NCBI RefSeq assembly: GCF_007744515.1
Contig: NZ_CP036268.1
Span: 3,208,712-3,272,711, forward strand
From: Stratiformator vulcanicus
GTDB lineage: Bacteria; Planctomycetota; Planctomycetia; Planctomycetales; Planctomycetaceae
DNA length: 64,000 nucleotides
Direction of reading: 5' to 3'
Each line of letters opens with the position of its first letter. Position 1 is the first letter of the stretch. The notes beneath the pieces are model-generated. The model made no database searches. It was not told the DNA's origin and was given only the letters and a program-made list of their open reading frames with translations. The position numbers and the translations under genes are program-made. Positions 26,931-34,669 of the stretch are shown here, one piece after another.

Positions 26931-27288
26931 AATCGTTCTTAAATTGCTTTCGAGCTTTCTTCCATACCTGACGGGCGCAGCGGTAGTCGAGCCGAACGAG
27001 CCGCTGTCGGCGCGTATCGAGAGTGTCGAGCCCGCCGTAAATCGTTTTGGTGTAAACAAACGGCAGGCAGACGCCGGTCACTTTTCGAGGAGTACCGGCA
27101 TCCTGCGGAATCATGTTGACTTTGACGACGTTGTTGTCAGACAGAGACGGATCACTGCCGAGCCAGCACGACGTTGGCATATCATAAGTCTCGTCAAGAA
27201 CGGTCACGAAGTCACCGCGCACAATGTCCTCACCCGCGACGGTCGCGGCCAGCGTGGATTGGTCGCACTTGGCGACGGTCGCATTCAT
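26929..27288 (-). CDS. Conserved protein of unknown function
   Basis: The 119-aa protein has no signal peptide or membrane segment. It looks beta-rich in the first 90 residues (GEDIVRGDFVTVLDETYDMP, VVKVNMIPQDAG, KVTGVCLPFVYTKT) and ends in a basic helix (RRQRLVRLDYRCARQVWKKARKQF). The start at 27288 is supported by GGAGGG about 7 bases upstream; an ATG six bases earlier is too close to it. I do not recognise a family. Confidence 0.65.
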   Translation of the reverse strand: MNATVAKCDQSTLAATVAGEDIVRGDFVTVLDETYDMPTSCWLGSDPSLSDNNVVKVNMIPQDAGTPRKVTGVCLPFVYTKTIYGGLDTLDTRRQRLVRLDYRCARQVWKKARKQFKND

Positions 27289-27555
27289 CGTCATACCCTC
27301 CAGATCATCTCGACGGGTTCACATGGTTGCGTCATCCGCTCGCAATAGTGACGACCCGAAACGTGTGCCAAACGATTCCGTAGGTTTGAGTCGCTCGGTG
27401 TAAGGCGGACGGGTGCGCAAGTAAAAGGTTCGCACATCCGGCGCTGGGGAGCGAATTGTGCATCGACTTCACTGCTGATACTTTAGCAACTGCTGATGCG
27501 TCGCTGTCGACGGGTCAGACTGTCGCTTTGAATCTCGCCGATAGGAATATCCCAC

Positions 27556-28695
27556 ATGAAAAATTTGAATCGATGGGCCGCGATGGTCCTTGCGGTGGTT
27601 GTCGCCGCAACGACGTCGGCCGCATTTGCGAAAGAAACTCCGGAGCAGGCGGCTAAAGAAGAGAAAATCCGCGCCGATATCCCGCTCGGCGGGAACTTCG
27701 AGCCTAATCCGCAGGAAGGCGTTTTCGTCGCGGCCGGACACGGGTTGAATGTGGTGGCGTCTCGCGATGACGGTAAGACTTGGGAGCCGGTATTTTCCGG
27801 CTACCCCGGTGGCGATCACGGACGCTGGGCGGTGTGGAATTCAGTCGCCTATACCGACGGCGTCTTCGCGATCGCAGCGGGCTGGGGAGCCCCCGGAACG
27901 ATCATCGCCTCAGACGACGGCAAGAACTGGCGTCACCTCGCCGACGGCAGTCGCAAGCCGGCGAAGCGAAATCAGAAGCCCTACGACATGAAGACCACCA
28001 TGCAGATGATTGGGGCCGAAGGAGCATTCATCGCCCCGCTGCAGGCCACTCCCGACTTTGGCAAGACGTGGCACGAAATGTCGCCTTACGGTTTTCGCGA
28101 CGCCGAGGGCAACCGCGTAAAGGTCAACAACTCTCATCCGTCGGTGGGATACACGGACGGTCGCGTGATCGTGGTCGGAGACGCCGGCCCGTCGGTCTAC
28201 AGCGACGACCTCGGCAAGACCTGGGTGCCAATGGACGTCAAAGTTGAGCCGTGGGGCGAACGAGGCGCGAAGGGAATTCTCGGCAAAGACGGAGTCTTCA
28301 TTATCGTCAAAGGGGACGGCTCGACCGTGCTGCGATCAACTGATCGCGGCATGACGTGGACGGCCCATGATTTGGGAGTGAAGCGTCCCGCGAGCCGATC
28401 ATTCGGTTTGTCGATCGTGAACGGCGAGTTCTGGGTCACCGGCGAAAATGCCAAAGCCAGTGCCGACGGCATTACCTGGCGAGAATTGCCGAAGTCGACG
28501 CCGAGCGGTCGAATCGCAGTCAGCGACAAAGGTACGTTGATCAACGTCAGTCGCAAACGACTCTCGATCCTTCGCAGCGAAGACGGAGAAAACTGGGAAG
28601 AGGTCTATCAATACTCGAAGCACCCCGATGCCCACGGTGGAGCGCAGGGTCTGGCTGATGTGGCCTTCGGCCGAGTGAAGCGAATTTCGAACTAA
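27556..28695 (+). CDS. Secreted Asp-box (BNR-type) beta-propeller protein
   Basis: The 379-aa protein has a signal peptide (AAMVLAVVVAATTSAAFA) and about seven degenerate Asp-box motifs: SRDDGKTWEPVF, SDDGKNWRHL, DFGKTWHEMS, SDDLGKTWVPM, STDRGMTWTAHD, SADGITWREL and SEDGENWEEV. This spacing fits a sialidase-like or YCF48-like beta-propeller. The catalytic Arg triad of true sialidases is not evident, so enzymatic activity is not inferred. A perfect hairpin terminator follows. Confidence 0.82.
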   Translation: MKNLNRWAAMVLAVVVAATTSAAFAKETPEQAAKEEKIRADIPLGGNFEPNPQEGVFVAAGHGLNVVASRDDGKTWEPVFSGYPGGDHGRWAVWNSVAYTDGVFAIAAGWGAPGTIIASDDGKNWRHLADGSRKPAKRNQKPYDMKTTMQMIGAEGAFIAPLQATPDFGKTWHEMSPYGFRDAEGNRVKVNNSHPSVGYTDGRVIVVGDAGPSVYSDDLGKTWVPMDVKVEPWGERGAKGILGKDGVFIIVKGDGSTVLRSTDRGMTWTAHDLGVKRPASRSFGLSIVNGEFWVTGENAKASADGITWRELPKSTPSGRIAVSDKGTLINVSRKRLSILRSEDGENWEEVYQYSKHPDAHGGAQGLADVAFGRVKRISN

Positions 28696-28756
28696 GTCTC
28701 TCGAGCAAAGGAATCCCGAATCCGCACAGTTGCGTGAATCTGCTAAAGAAAACTGA

Positions 28757-28788
28757 AGCCCCGGACCAAGTGGTCCGGGGCTATTTTT
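28757..28788 (+). terminator. Intrinsic terminator after the Asp-box gene
   Basis: AGCCCCGGACCA (28757-28768) pairs perfectly with TGGTCCGGGGCT (28771-28782) and is followed by ATTTTTG. This is a textbook rho-independent terminator about 60 bases after the stop codon. Confidence 0.9.
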
Positions 28789-28955
28789 GTTGGTGAGTTC
28801 GTCACGAATCTTCCATTGAGCGCTTCGGTTTGGAATGCCAAACCTATGCGATCAGCAAAACAACGAAAAAGCGATGTCTCGCCGAAATGACGAGGACCAA
28901 GATTCAGGACGTGACGTGGTCGGCGCGGGACGCCGTTTCCTGAGCGTGGTGGCAC

Positions 28956-29828
28956 TCACAACTTGGCACCACAGAACTTACAGAAGCCGGCATCCGGGTC
29001 ATGCCCCTCCGCCATGCATTCGGGGCAAGCCAAAGTGGGAGCCTTCGGAGGCGGCACGTGGGGCGGCTCATCCTGATGCGATGTCGCCAATTCGGCGGTT
29101 AATATTCCTGTCGGCACGATGATCAAACTGTAGCCGAACAGCATCATCGCCGCGGCCAAGGCTTTGCCGAGCGCCGTTTGTGGAGCGATGTCGCCGTAGC
29201 CGACCGTTGTCATGGTAACGACAGCCCAGTACATGCTTTGCGGGATCGACGTGAAGGGGCTGTCGTCGCGTGTTCCTTCAATCGTATACATCGCGGTCCC
29301 GACAATAACGACCGCGATGACCACGCAACTCAGAAACACGGCGATCTTGGAGCGGGACGCGATGATCGCCTCGCGCAGCAGCCGCGCTTCGGCGATCATC
29401 GAAGCGATCTTGAACACACGGAACGCTCGCAGCAGGCGAATCATCCGAATCACCGTGATGCGCTCAGCCCCCGGGATGACGAGCATCAGGTAGGAGGGCA
29501 AAATCGACACGAGGTCGACGAGGCCGAAGAAACTGAACATGTACCGCCATCGCCGACGGGCGACGACGATGCGGGCAGTGTATTCGACGGTAAAGACGAG
29601 CGTGAAGAACCACTCCAGTGCGTCGAACCACGCATGAAATTTTTCGTCAAGGTCCTCCACACTTTCGAGCATCAACACGACGACGCTGCCCATGATGGCA
29701 GCGAGCAGCCACACGTCGAACAGTTTGCCCGCCGGCGTGTCGGCTTCGAATATGATTTCGTACCAGTGCTCGCGCCAGCCGGCGCGTTTCGGAATCGCGT
29801 TCGGTACGTCAGGCGGCGATGTACTCAT
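28956..29828 (-). CDS. Voltage-gated potassium-type ion channel with C-terminal zinc ribbon
   Basis: The 290-aa protein is a six-helix voltage-gated cation channel. It shows helices S1-S3, an S4 segment with spaced arginines (RMIRLLRAFRVFK), S5, a pore loop with the potassium selectivity filter TVGYGD near residue 212, and S6. Unusually it ends in a cysteine pair module (CPECMAEGHDPDAGFCKFCG) typical of a small cytoplasmic zinc ribbon. I chose the ATG at 29828 because the 22 residues before it, in a frame from 29894, look non-conserved; no clear Shine-Dalgarno site decides it. Confidence 0.87.
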   Translation of the reverse strand: MSTSPPDVPNAIPKRAGWREHWYEIIFEADTPAGKLFDVWLLAAIMGSVVVLMLESVEDLDEKFHAWFDALEWFFTLVFTVEYTARIVVARRRWRYMFSFFGLVDLVSILPSYLMLVIPGAERITVIRMIRLLRAFRVFKIASMIAEARLLREAIIASRSKIAVFLSCVVIAVVIVGTAMYTIEGTRDDSPFTSIPQSMYWAVVTMTTVGYGDIAPQTALGKALAAAMMLFGYSLIIVPTGILTAELATSHQDEPPHVPPPKAPTLACPECMAEGHDPDAGFCKFCGAKL

Positions 29829-30053
29829 TGAGCAAAGCAGATTGCGAAGGGCAGGGCGAACCAGCGGCTCATAACCTATCGAATCACGACGCACTTCGCA
29901 TGTGGCAGCGGTTTGACAGATCGTGCCGGGTAGACGAGGGTCCGATTGGGTATCGGGAGTTGCCGACGCAGAATTGGTAACCTGAGATGGTTTGGAATCA
30001 GTAGCCGCGTCACCTAGTCTGCAGCGGATTGCAGGCGCCGATGCGAGGACGAA

Positions 30054-30956
30054 ATGGGAGTTCGAACGATTCTTAACGATTGGCTGAAAGCCCGGCTCGA
30101 CGAGCGGGCGTCCGATTGGCTCGAAGCTCAGACGATAAAGATCGCCGGCGGCAACGAACGCGCCCTGTACCTTGCCTTCGGCATGGCACCGCGGAAGGTG
30201 GGGAAGGCCGATCTGACTCCGTCCGACGAGGAAATCGCCGCAGCCGCGGAAGCATACCAGCCCGAGGCGCCAGCCGTCGGGGAATTACAGGGAAACGCAT
30301 CCCGACTGCTGGCGCCTCGGGCTTGTGTTGAGATGTCGACGCGTGACTGGAGTCTCGATCAGACCGCCCGCACGCTGCTGGTTCTGTCCTTTCCCGCGGA
30401 CGATGCCGATCGCTACGTAAGCGTGTTGGGCAAACTCTACGAGGCGGGCGAGGTCCGCGAACTGTGTGCGCTCTACCAGATGTTGCCGCTGCTGCCGCAT
30501 CCGGAGCGGCACGTCGACCGCTGCGTCGAGGGCATCCGCACAAACATGCTTCCGGTCTTCAAGTCGATCGCGCACCGCAATCCGTACCCCGCGGCCCATC
30601 TGCCCGAAGCCTCGTGGAACCAACTCGTCCTCAAATGCCTGTTCGTCGGCGAACCGCTCTACCCGATCATCGGGCTGGACGAACGAGCGAACCCCGATCT
30701 GGCGAAGATGCTCCACAAGTACGCGCTCGAACGCTGGGCGGCGAAGCGAGAGGTGAACCCGGAGCTGTGGCGGTGTGTGGGGCCGCATGCGGATGAGGCG
30801 GCGAGAGGCGATCTTGAACGGTTGGCAGATTCTGGTTCAGAACTAGAGCAAGCGTCAGCCGAGATGTGTCTCGGACCCGATGGGTCCGCGCGGTCGCATA
30901 GCTGGGATGAGCGCTGGAGCGAAGTTGGTCGTGAATTCGCAGCTGGCTCACAGTAG
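30054..30956 (+). CDS. eboA: EboA-family protein containing an inserted palindromic repeat
   Basis: The 300-aa protein resembles EboA of the bacterial ebo gene cluster, which in other bacteria is linked to trafficking or synthesis of secondary metabolites such as scytonemin. Family-like blocks are ALYQMLPLLPHPE, CVEGIRTNMLPVFKSIA, NPYPAAHLPE, SWNQLVLKCLFVGEPL and GLDERANPDLAKMLHKYA. Biochemical function is unknown. Residues of roughly 69-90 are encoded by a perfect-arm palindrome (30259-30323) that appears to be inserted in frame between the N-terminal part and TRDWSLDQTAR. GAGGA four bases before the ATG supports the start. eboB follows after one gene. Confidence 0.8.
   Translation: MGVRTILNDWLKARLDERASDWLEAQTIKIAGGNERALYLAFGMAPRKVGKADLTPSDEEIAAAAEAYQPEAPAVGELQGNASRLLAPRACVEMSTRDWSLDQTARTLLVLSFPADDADRYVSVLGKLYEAGEVRELCALYQMLPLLPHPERHVDRCVEGIRTNMLPVFKSIAHRNPYPAAHLPEASWNQLVLKCLFVGEPLYPIIGLDERANPDLAKMLHKYALERWAAKREVNPELWRCVGPHADEAARGDLERLADSGSELEQASAEMCLGPDGSARSHSWDERWSEVGREFAAGSQ
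30259..30323. repeat. Palindromic repeat element inside eboA
   Basis: AGCCCGAGGCGCCAGC (30259-30274) and its exact complement at 30308-30323 form 16-base arms; after one mismatch GTCGGG (30276-30281) pairs with CCCGAC (30301-30306), leaving a loop of 19 bases. It reads through in frame within eboA. The composition and layout resemble the short palindromic repeats normally found between planctomycete genes. Confidence 0.9.
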
Positions 30957-31004
30957 AGTCATTCTAAGACTTTCATCACGTCAACTGACGCCACGGAGAA
31001 TTTA

Positions 31005-31730
31005 ATGCGCTCGATCACGATTGCGGCCTTTGGCATTCTTGGCTTGGTAAATAGTGTCGCCGTTGCGGGCGAGGATTTCTCCAACACCGATCTCGTGGAA
31101 CTTCAAGACAGACTCGACGACCTGAATCGTTTTAACGATAACGTTCTTCTAAAGGACAAGAAGGTCGACGAAATCGTTGAAAGGCTCAGCGAGCAGGCGG
31201 CGGGCAAGACGATTCACATCCGACTACGTGTCGAGCGCGTCGTCAAAGGCTACGTTTACGCGGAAGCACTGACTGAAGTGGCTTCGAAATGTCTTCCCGC
31301 AGTATTGATGTTGCCGACTGAAAGCTATGAGCGCCATAAAAGTAGCATTTGCCGTCAGCCGGGAAATCCTTTAATGGCGGCTTCAGCACAAGTCTCCGGA
31401 AACACGCGAGCGTACCTCCGTGAAATCCCGGAGCGTTGGAGCAGCACGAATTATTATCGGCTCGAGCCATCATTAAGAGCGGGGCGTCTATTCAACTTCC
31501 GAATTCGCTCAGCAGTCGGCCCAGAACTTGCCGAAACGCTGCGACGGGGCGACATCGTATTAGCTAAAGCAAAAATTCAATCCGTGTGCCGCGCACGTCT
31601 CGACCCACAAGTCAAACCCGGTGAGGTCGATCCCGACTTCGAAACCAAATTATGGGCAAGAGCCGACACAATCATGTTCATCTGCGTTGACCCTAAGGTC
31701 AGTCTCGCTGAGAGAACGGATACGAAATAA
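31005..31730 (+). CDS. Exported protein of unknown function between eboA and eboB
   Basis: The 241-aa protein starts with a signal peptide (ITIAAFGILGLVNSVAVA, likely cleaved before GED). The mature part has an N-terminal heptad-like helix (LVELQDRLDDLNRF), a likely beta-rich middle (IHIRLRVERVVKGYVYAEAL) and two regions with cysteines (SKCLPAV, SSICRQPG) that could form disulfides outside the cytoplasm. No family was recognised. It lies 48 bases after eboA and about 60 before eboB, so cotranscription is likely. Compared with its neighbours it is noticeably less GC-rich in places. Confidence 0.65.
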   Translation: MRSITIAAFGILGLVNSVAVAGEDFSNTDLVELQDRLDDLNRFNDNVLLKDKKVDEIVERLSEQAAGKTIHIRLRVERVVKGYVYAEALTEVASKCLPAVLMLPTESYERHKSSICRQPGNPLMAASAQVSGNTRAYLREIPERWSSTNYYRLEPSLRAGRLFNFRIRSAVGPELAETLRRGDIVLAKAKIQSVCRARLDPQVKPGEVDPDFETKLWARADTIMFICVDPKVSLAERTDTK

Positions 31731-31791
31731 GTCTGGAGTCCATGCTCTAGCGACTAAATTTATTCTATCAAATAGTACAGGAAGACTGAAG

Positions 31792-32697
31792 TTGATCATC
31801 GACCCACACATCCATGCCGTTTCCCGCACGACCGACGATTACGAGGCGATGTCCGCCGCCGGGGTCGTGGCGATTATTGAGCCCGCGTTTTGGCAGGGGC
31901 AGCCGCGGACGAAGATCGGGTCGTTCGAGGACTACTTCGCCACGCTCGTCGGCTTTGAGCGGTTTCGCGCGGCGCAGTTCGGGATTCGTCATTACTCGGC
32001 GATCGGCCTCAACAGCAAAGAGGCCAACAACGAGCCGCTCGCCGAGCAGGTGATGGAAATATTGCCGCTCTACCTCGCGAAGGAGGGCGTCGTCGCCGTC
32101 GGCGAGATTGGCTACGACGACATGACCGCCGCCGAGGACAGGTTCTTCCGGGCGCAGCTCGAACTGGCCAAGGAAGTCGAACTCCCCGTGATGGTCCATA
32201 CGCCGCACCGCAACAAGGAAGCGGGCACCAGTCGCAGCATGGACGTGATCGAAGAGCACGGCATCCCGCCGCACCTCGTCGTGATCGACCACAATAATGA
32301 GCGGACCTGCAAAGAGGTCCTCGACCGCGGCTACTGGGCGGGCTTCACAATCTACCCGAAGACCAAGATGGGCAACGAGCGGATGGTCGAAGTGGTCAAG
32401 CAGTTCGGCTCCGAGCGGATCATTGTCGATTCGAGCGCCGACTGGGGCGTCTCCGACCCGCTCGCGGTGCCAAAGACGGCCAATCTGATGAAAGAACGCG
32501 GCGTCGCCGAAGAGGATATCCGACTGACGACCTACCAGAACGCCCTCGACGCCTATGGCCAGAGCGGCCAGATCTCCGAAGACGACTGGCTCAACCCGCC
32601 CGCCATCGACCAACGGACCCTGTGGGAAGGCAACAGCGTCCTACGCGGTCAGGAGCCGAAGGTCGACGAACAAGCCGATTCGGGGCTGATCGAATAA
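31792..32697 (+). CDS. eboB: TatD-family metal-dependent hydrolase, EboB-like
   Basis: The 301-aa protein is a TIM-barrel amidohydrolase of the TatD-like group, matching EboB of ebo clusters. It opens with IIDPHIHAVSRTTDDYEAM, containing the first metal-binding HxH, then VVAVGEIGYDD, a middle histidine in MVHTPHRNK, VIDHNNE, and IIVDSSADWG with the terminal catalytic Asp. The substrate is unknown. I chose the TTG at 31792, with AGGA upstream, because a longer frame to 31621 overlaps the preceding gene by about 110 bases and is not conserved-looking. eboC to eboF are not in the window. Confidence 0.83.
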   Translation: MIIDPHIHAVSRTTDDYEAMSAAGVVAIIEPAFWQGQPRTKIGSFEDYFATLVGFERFRAAQFGIRHYSAIGLNSKEANNEPLAEQVMEILPLYLAKEGVVAVGEIGYDDMTAAEDRFFRAQLELAKEVELPVMVHTPHRNKEAGTSRSMDVIEEHGIPPHLVVIDHNNERTCKEVLDRGYWAGFTIYPKTKMGNERMVEVVKQFGSERIIVDSSADWGVSDPLAVPKTANLMKERGVAEEDIRLTTYQNALDAYGQSGQISEDDWLNPPAIDQRTLWEGNSVLRGQEPKVDEQADSGLIE

Positions 32698-32703
32698 TCT
32701 AAG

Positions 32704-32730
32704 GCGAGCCGGAAGCGTCAGCGCCCGGAG
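32704..32730 (+). repeat. 27-base intergenic repeat, copy 1
   Basis: A 27-base sequence beginning GCGAGCCGGAAGCG and ending CGCCCGGAG occurs here 6 bases after the eboB stop and again, identical, at 33877-33903. It can fold weakly (CCGG with CCGG, GCG with CGC). Confidence 0.9.
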
Positions 32731-32843
32731 AATCTGCGATACTTCTTTATCATCCGAAACTCCTTTTCCGTCGTCGTTGACCGTTAGAATACGAAGAGTG
32801 ACGGAGTAAGAATTCAATCAGCTACGATAAGCGGCGGAATCAA

Positions 32844-33875
32844 ATGTCGGTCGACAACGGAAAACATGACGGGGACGAGCGATTCAGCGGGCATTCCGAC
32901 GACGAATCGGAGATATCTGAAGACGCACTTCTCACGGAGCGGAAACTGTCGAATCGGCCGCCGGTGCCAGTGCGGGCGCTGCTGTGGGTGCTTGCTTTCG
33001 CGATGGCGGCGACGGCGATGATTTATCAGCGGGCGACGGGACCGACCCGGCCGTACAAAGATCAGGCCGAGATTCGCGACAAGACTAACCGCGTCAAATT
33101 GATCCGCACGTGGGAGATCCCGCCGGAAGGCGCTAAGGAAGATTGGACCGAAGCCGCGAAGATCGAAGTTCCGAACCCGCCCGGTCGGGTCTCTTCAACG
33201 TTGCATCAGCGGCGGTACCGGACGGACGAAGAATTTCGAGAAACACCGATGCGGCCGGGCAGCGGCAAAGAGTCGAACACCCTGTTCGGCCAGTTGGAGC
33301 CACAGCCTGCGGCCGGCAAGATGGAATATTATGTGACGCTCGAGGGGATCGATTGGGAGCAGCGAATGGTTCGCTATCCGACCGATCCCGATGAAACGAT
33401 CGTGCTGCGCTACAAGAATTTCGTCCCGCGGTATGTGCTCGCGCCGCATATCATTTTCATGATCCTGACGATCCTGTTCGGGATGCGAGCCGGGCTGAGC
33501 GGGCTGTTCGATCCCGGCGCAATGCGAAAGTATGCCTGGACGACGTTCATCTGCATGACGATCGGTGGCATGATCCTCGGCCCCTTCGTCCAAAAATTTG
33601 CGTTCGGCGAGTATTGGACCGGCTTCCCCTTCGGCGGCGACTGGACGGACAACAAACAACTCGTCAATTGGCTCGTCTGGCTGATCGCCTGCGCCGCGAT
33701 CGGTTTTAAGCCGCTGCCGAAGGAGTGGATCGGCCGCGTGCTTGTGGTCATTGCGATGCTGACCATGACGGCGGTCTACTCGATCCCCCACAGCATGGGG
33801 GGCAGCGAACTCGACTACGAAGCCATCGAGCAGGGCGCCGACCCGGAAGACGCCGTTACGACGGGCAGGACATAG
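32844..33875 (+). CDS. Membrane protein of unknown function
   Basis: The 343-aa protein has an acidic disordered N-terminus, one membrane helix at about 43-62 (ALLWVLAFAMAATAMIYQ), a hydrophilic extracytoplasmic stretch of about 130 residues, then four helices in the C-terminal half (VLAPHIIFMILTILFGM, TFICMTIGGMILGPFVQ, LVNWLVWLIACAAIGF and VLVVIAMLTMTAVYSI). No family was recognised. Its stop codon is followed one base later by the second 27-base repeat, and the next gene encodes another small membrane protein. Confidence 0.65.
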   Translation: MSVDNGKHDGDERFSGHSDDESEISEDALLTERKLSNRPPVPVRALLWVLAFAMAATAMIYQRATGPTRPYKDQAEIRDKTNRVKLIRTWEIPPEGAKEDWTEAAKIEVPNPPGRVSSTLHQRRYRTDEEFRETPMRPGSGKESNTLFGQLEPQPAAGKMEYYVTLEGIDWEQRMVRYPTDPDETIVLRYKNFVPRYVLAPHIIFMILTILFGMRAGLSGLFDPGAMRKYAWTTFICMTIGGMILGPFVQKFAFGEYWTGFPFGGDWTDNKQLVNWLVWLIACAAIGFKPLPKEWIGRVLVVIAMLTMTAVYSIPHSMGGSELDYEAIEQGADPEDAVTTGRT

Positions 33876-33876
33876 A

Positions 33877-33903
33877 GCGAGCCGGAAGCGTCAGCGCCCG
33901 GAG
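33877..33903 (+). repeat. 27-base intergenic repeat, copy 2
   Basis: Identical to 32704-32730 and in the same orientation, beginning one base after the preceding stop codon. A separate 11-base direct repeat GAAGACAGAAG follows at 33912-33922 and 33926-33936. Confidence 0.9.
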
Positions 33904-33950
33904 AACTCTGGGAAGACAGAAGTTAGAAGACAGAAGACAGGATCTGTTAG

Positions 33951-34439
33951 TTGAACGCGGCCCAAATTCACCTGATGACCGTTCACATTCCCGTACTCGG
34001 GATGCCGGTGACGGCGCTGCTGATGGCAATCGCGGTGTGGAAGAAGTCGGACCTGCTGTGGTCGGTTGGCGTGTGGTTCTTATTCGGCGTGACGTTGCTC
34101 GGCGGTATCGCATACCTGTCCGGCCCGGCAGCGTATGAGGTATTGGACGAATGGAATTTTTTGCCGTGGGTTGAAGGTCCGGAGGAGACGAAAGGACTGA
34201 TTGAAGACCACGCGGCCGTCGCCAAGGGCGTCTACTTCACGTCACTGATCCCGGCCGTAATGGCATTGGCTCAGTTCATTCGCGTGCTTGGCGGCGACAG
34301 TTGGCCGAAGTGGATGAAGATCACTTTGCCCGTCTTGCTGATCCTCTTGTCGGTCGGGTTTGCGTATACTGCCCACCTCGGCGGGATGATTCGGCACCCG
34401 GAGATTTATCGATCCGCCCCGTTATTGGATCTTAGCTGA
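33951..34439 (+). CDS. Small four-helix membrane protein of unknown function
   Basis: The 162-aa protein has about four hydrophobic segments: HIPVLGMPVTALLMAIAVW, VGVWFLFGVTLLGGIAYL, FTSLIPAVMALAQFIRVLG and ITLPVLLILLSVGFAYTA. Conserved-looking histidines (QIHLMTVHIP near the start, a central DHAAVAKG and a C-terminal AHLGGMIRH) recall heme- or metal-binding small membrane proteins of the DUF2231 type, but this is only a resemblance. The start is a TTG with AGGA eight bases upstream; an ATG at 33975 would remove the first histidine. Confidence 0.65.
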   Translation: MNAAQIHLMTVHIPVLGMPVTALLMAIAVWKKSDLLWSVGVWFLFGVTLLGGIAYLSGPAAYEVLDEWNFLPWVEGPEETKGLIEDHAAVAKGVYFTSLIPAVMALAQFIRVLGGDSWPKWMKITLPVLLILLSVGFAYTAHLGGMIRHPEIYRSAPLLDLS

Positions 34440-34669
34440 CCGACACGATCATCCACTCGCTTGTACGGACGGCTGAAGCGTTGCCAGAGGATTCACATGC
34501 TGATCACAAACGACGTTCGACGCCTGCTAATGGTGCCGAGCCGGAACTGAGTGCTCTTGTCGCTGCGCGACCCGGACGTTGTACGGGCCACACGATAGAA
34601 CGAGACTGAAAAACAAGACTGACGGGCGAATCATCTGCGAACGCCCGAGTGAAGTTAAGGAAGACCAGA

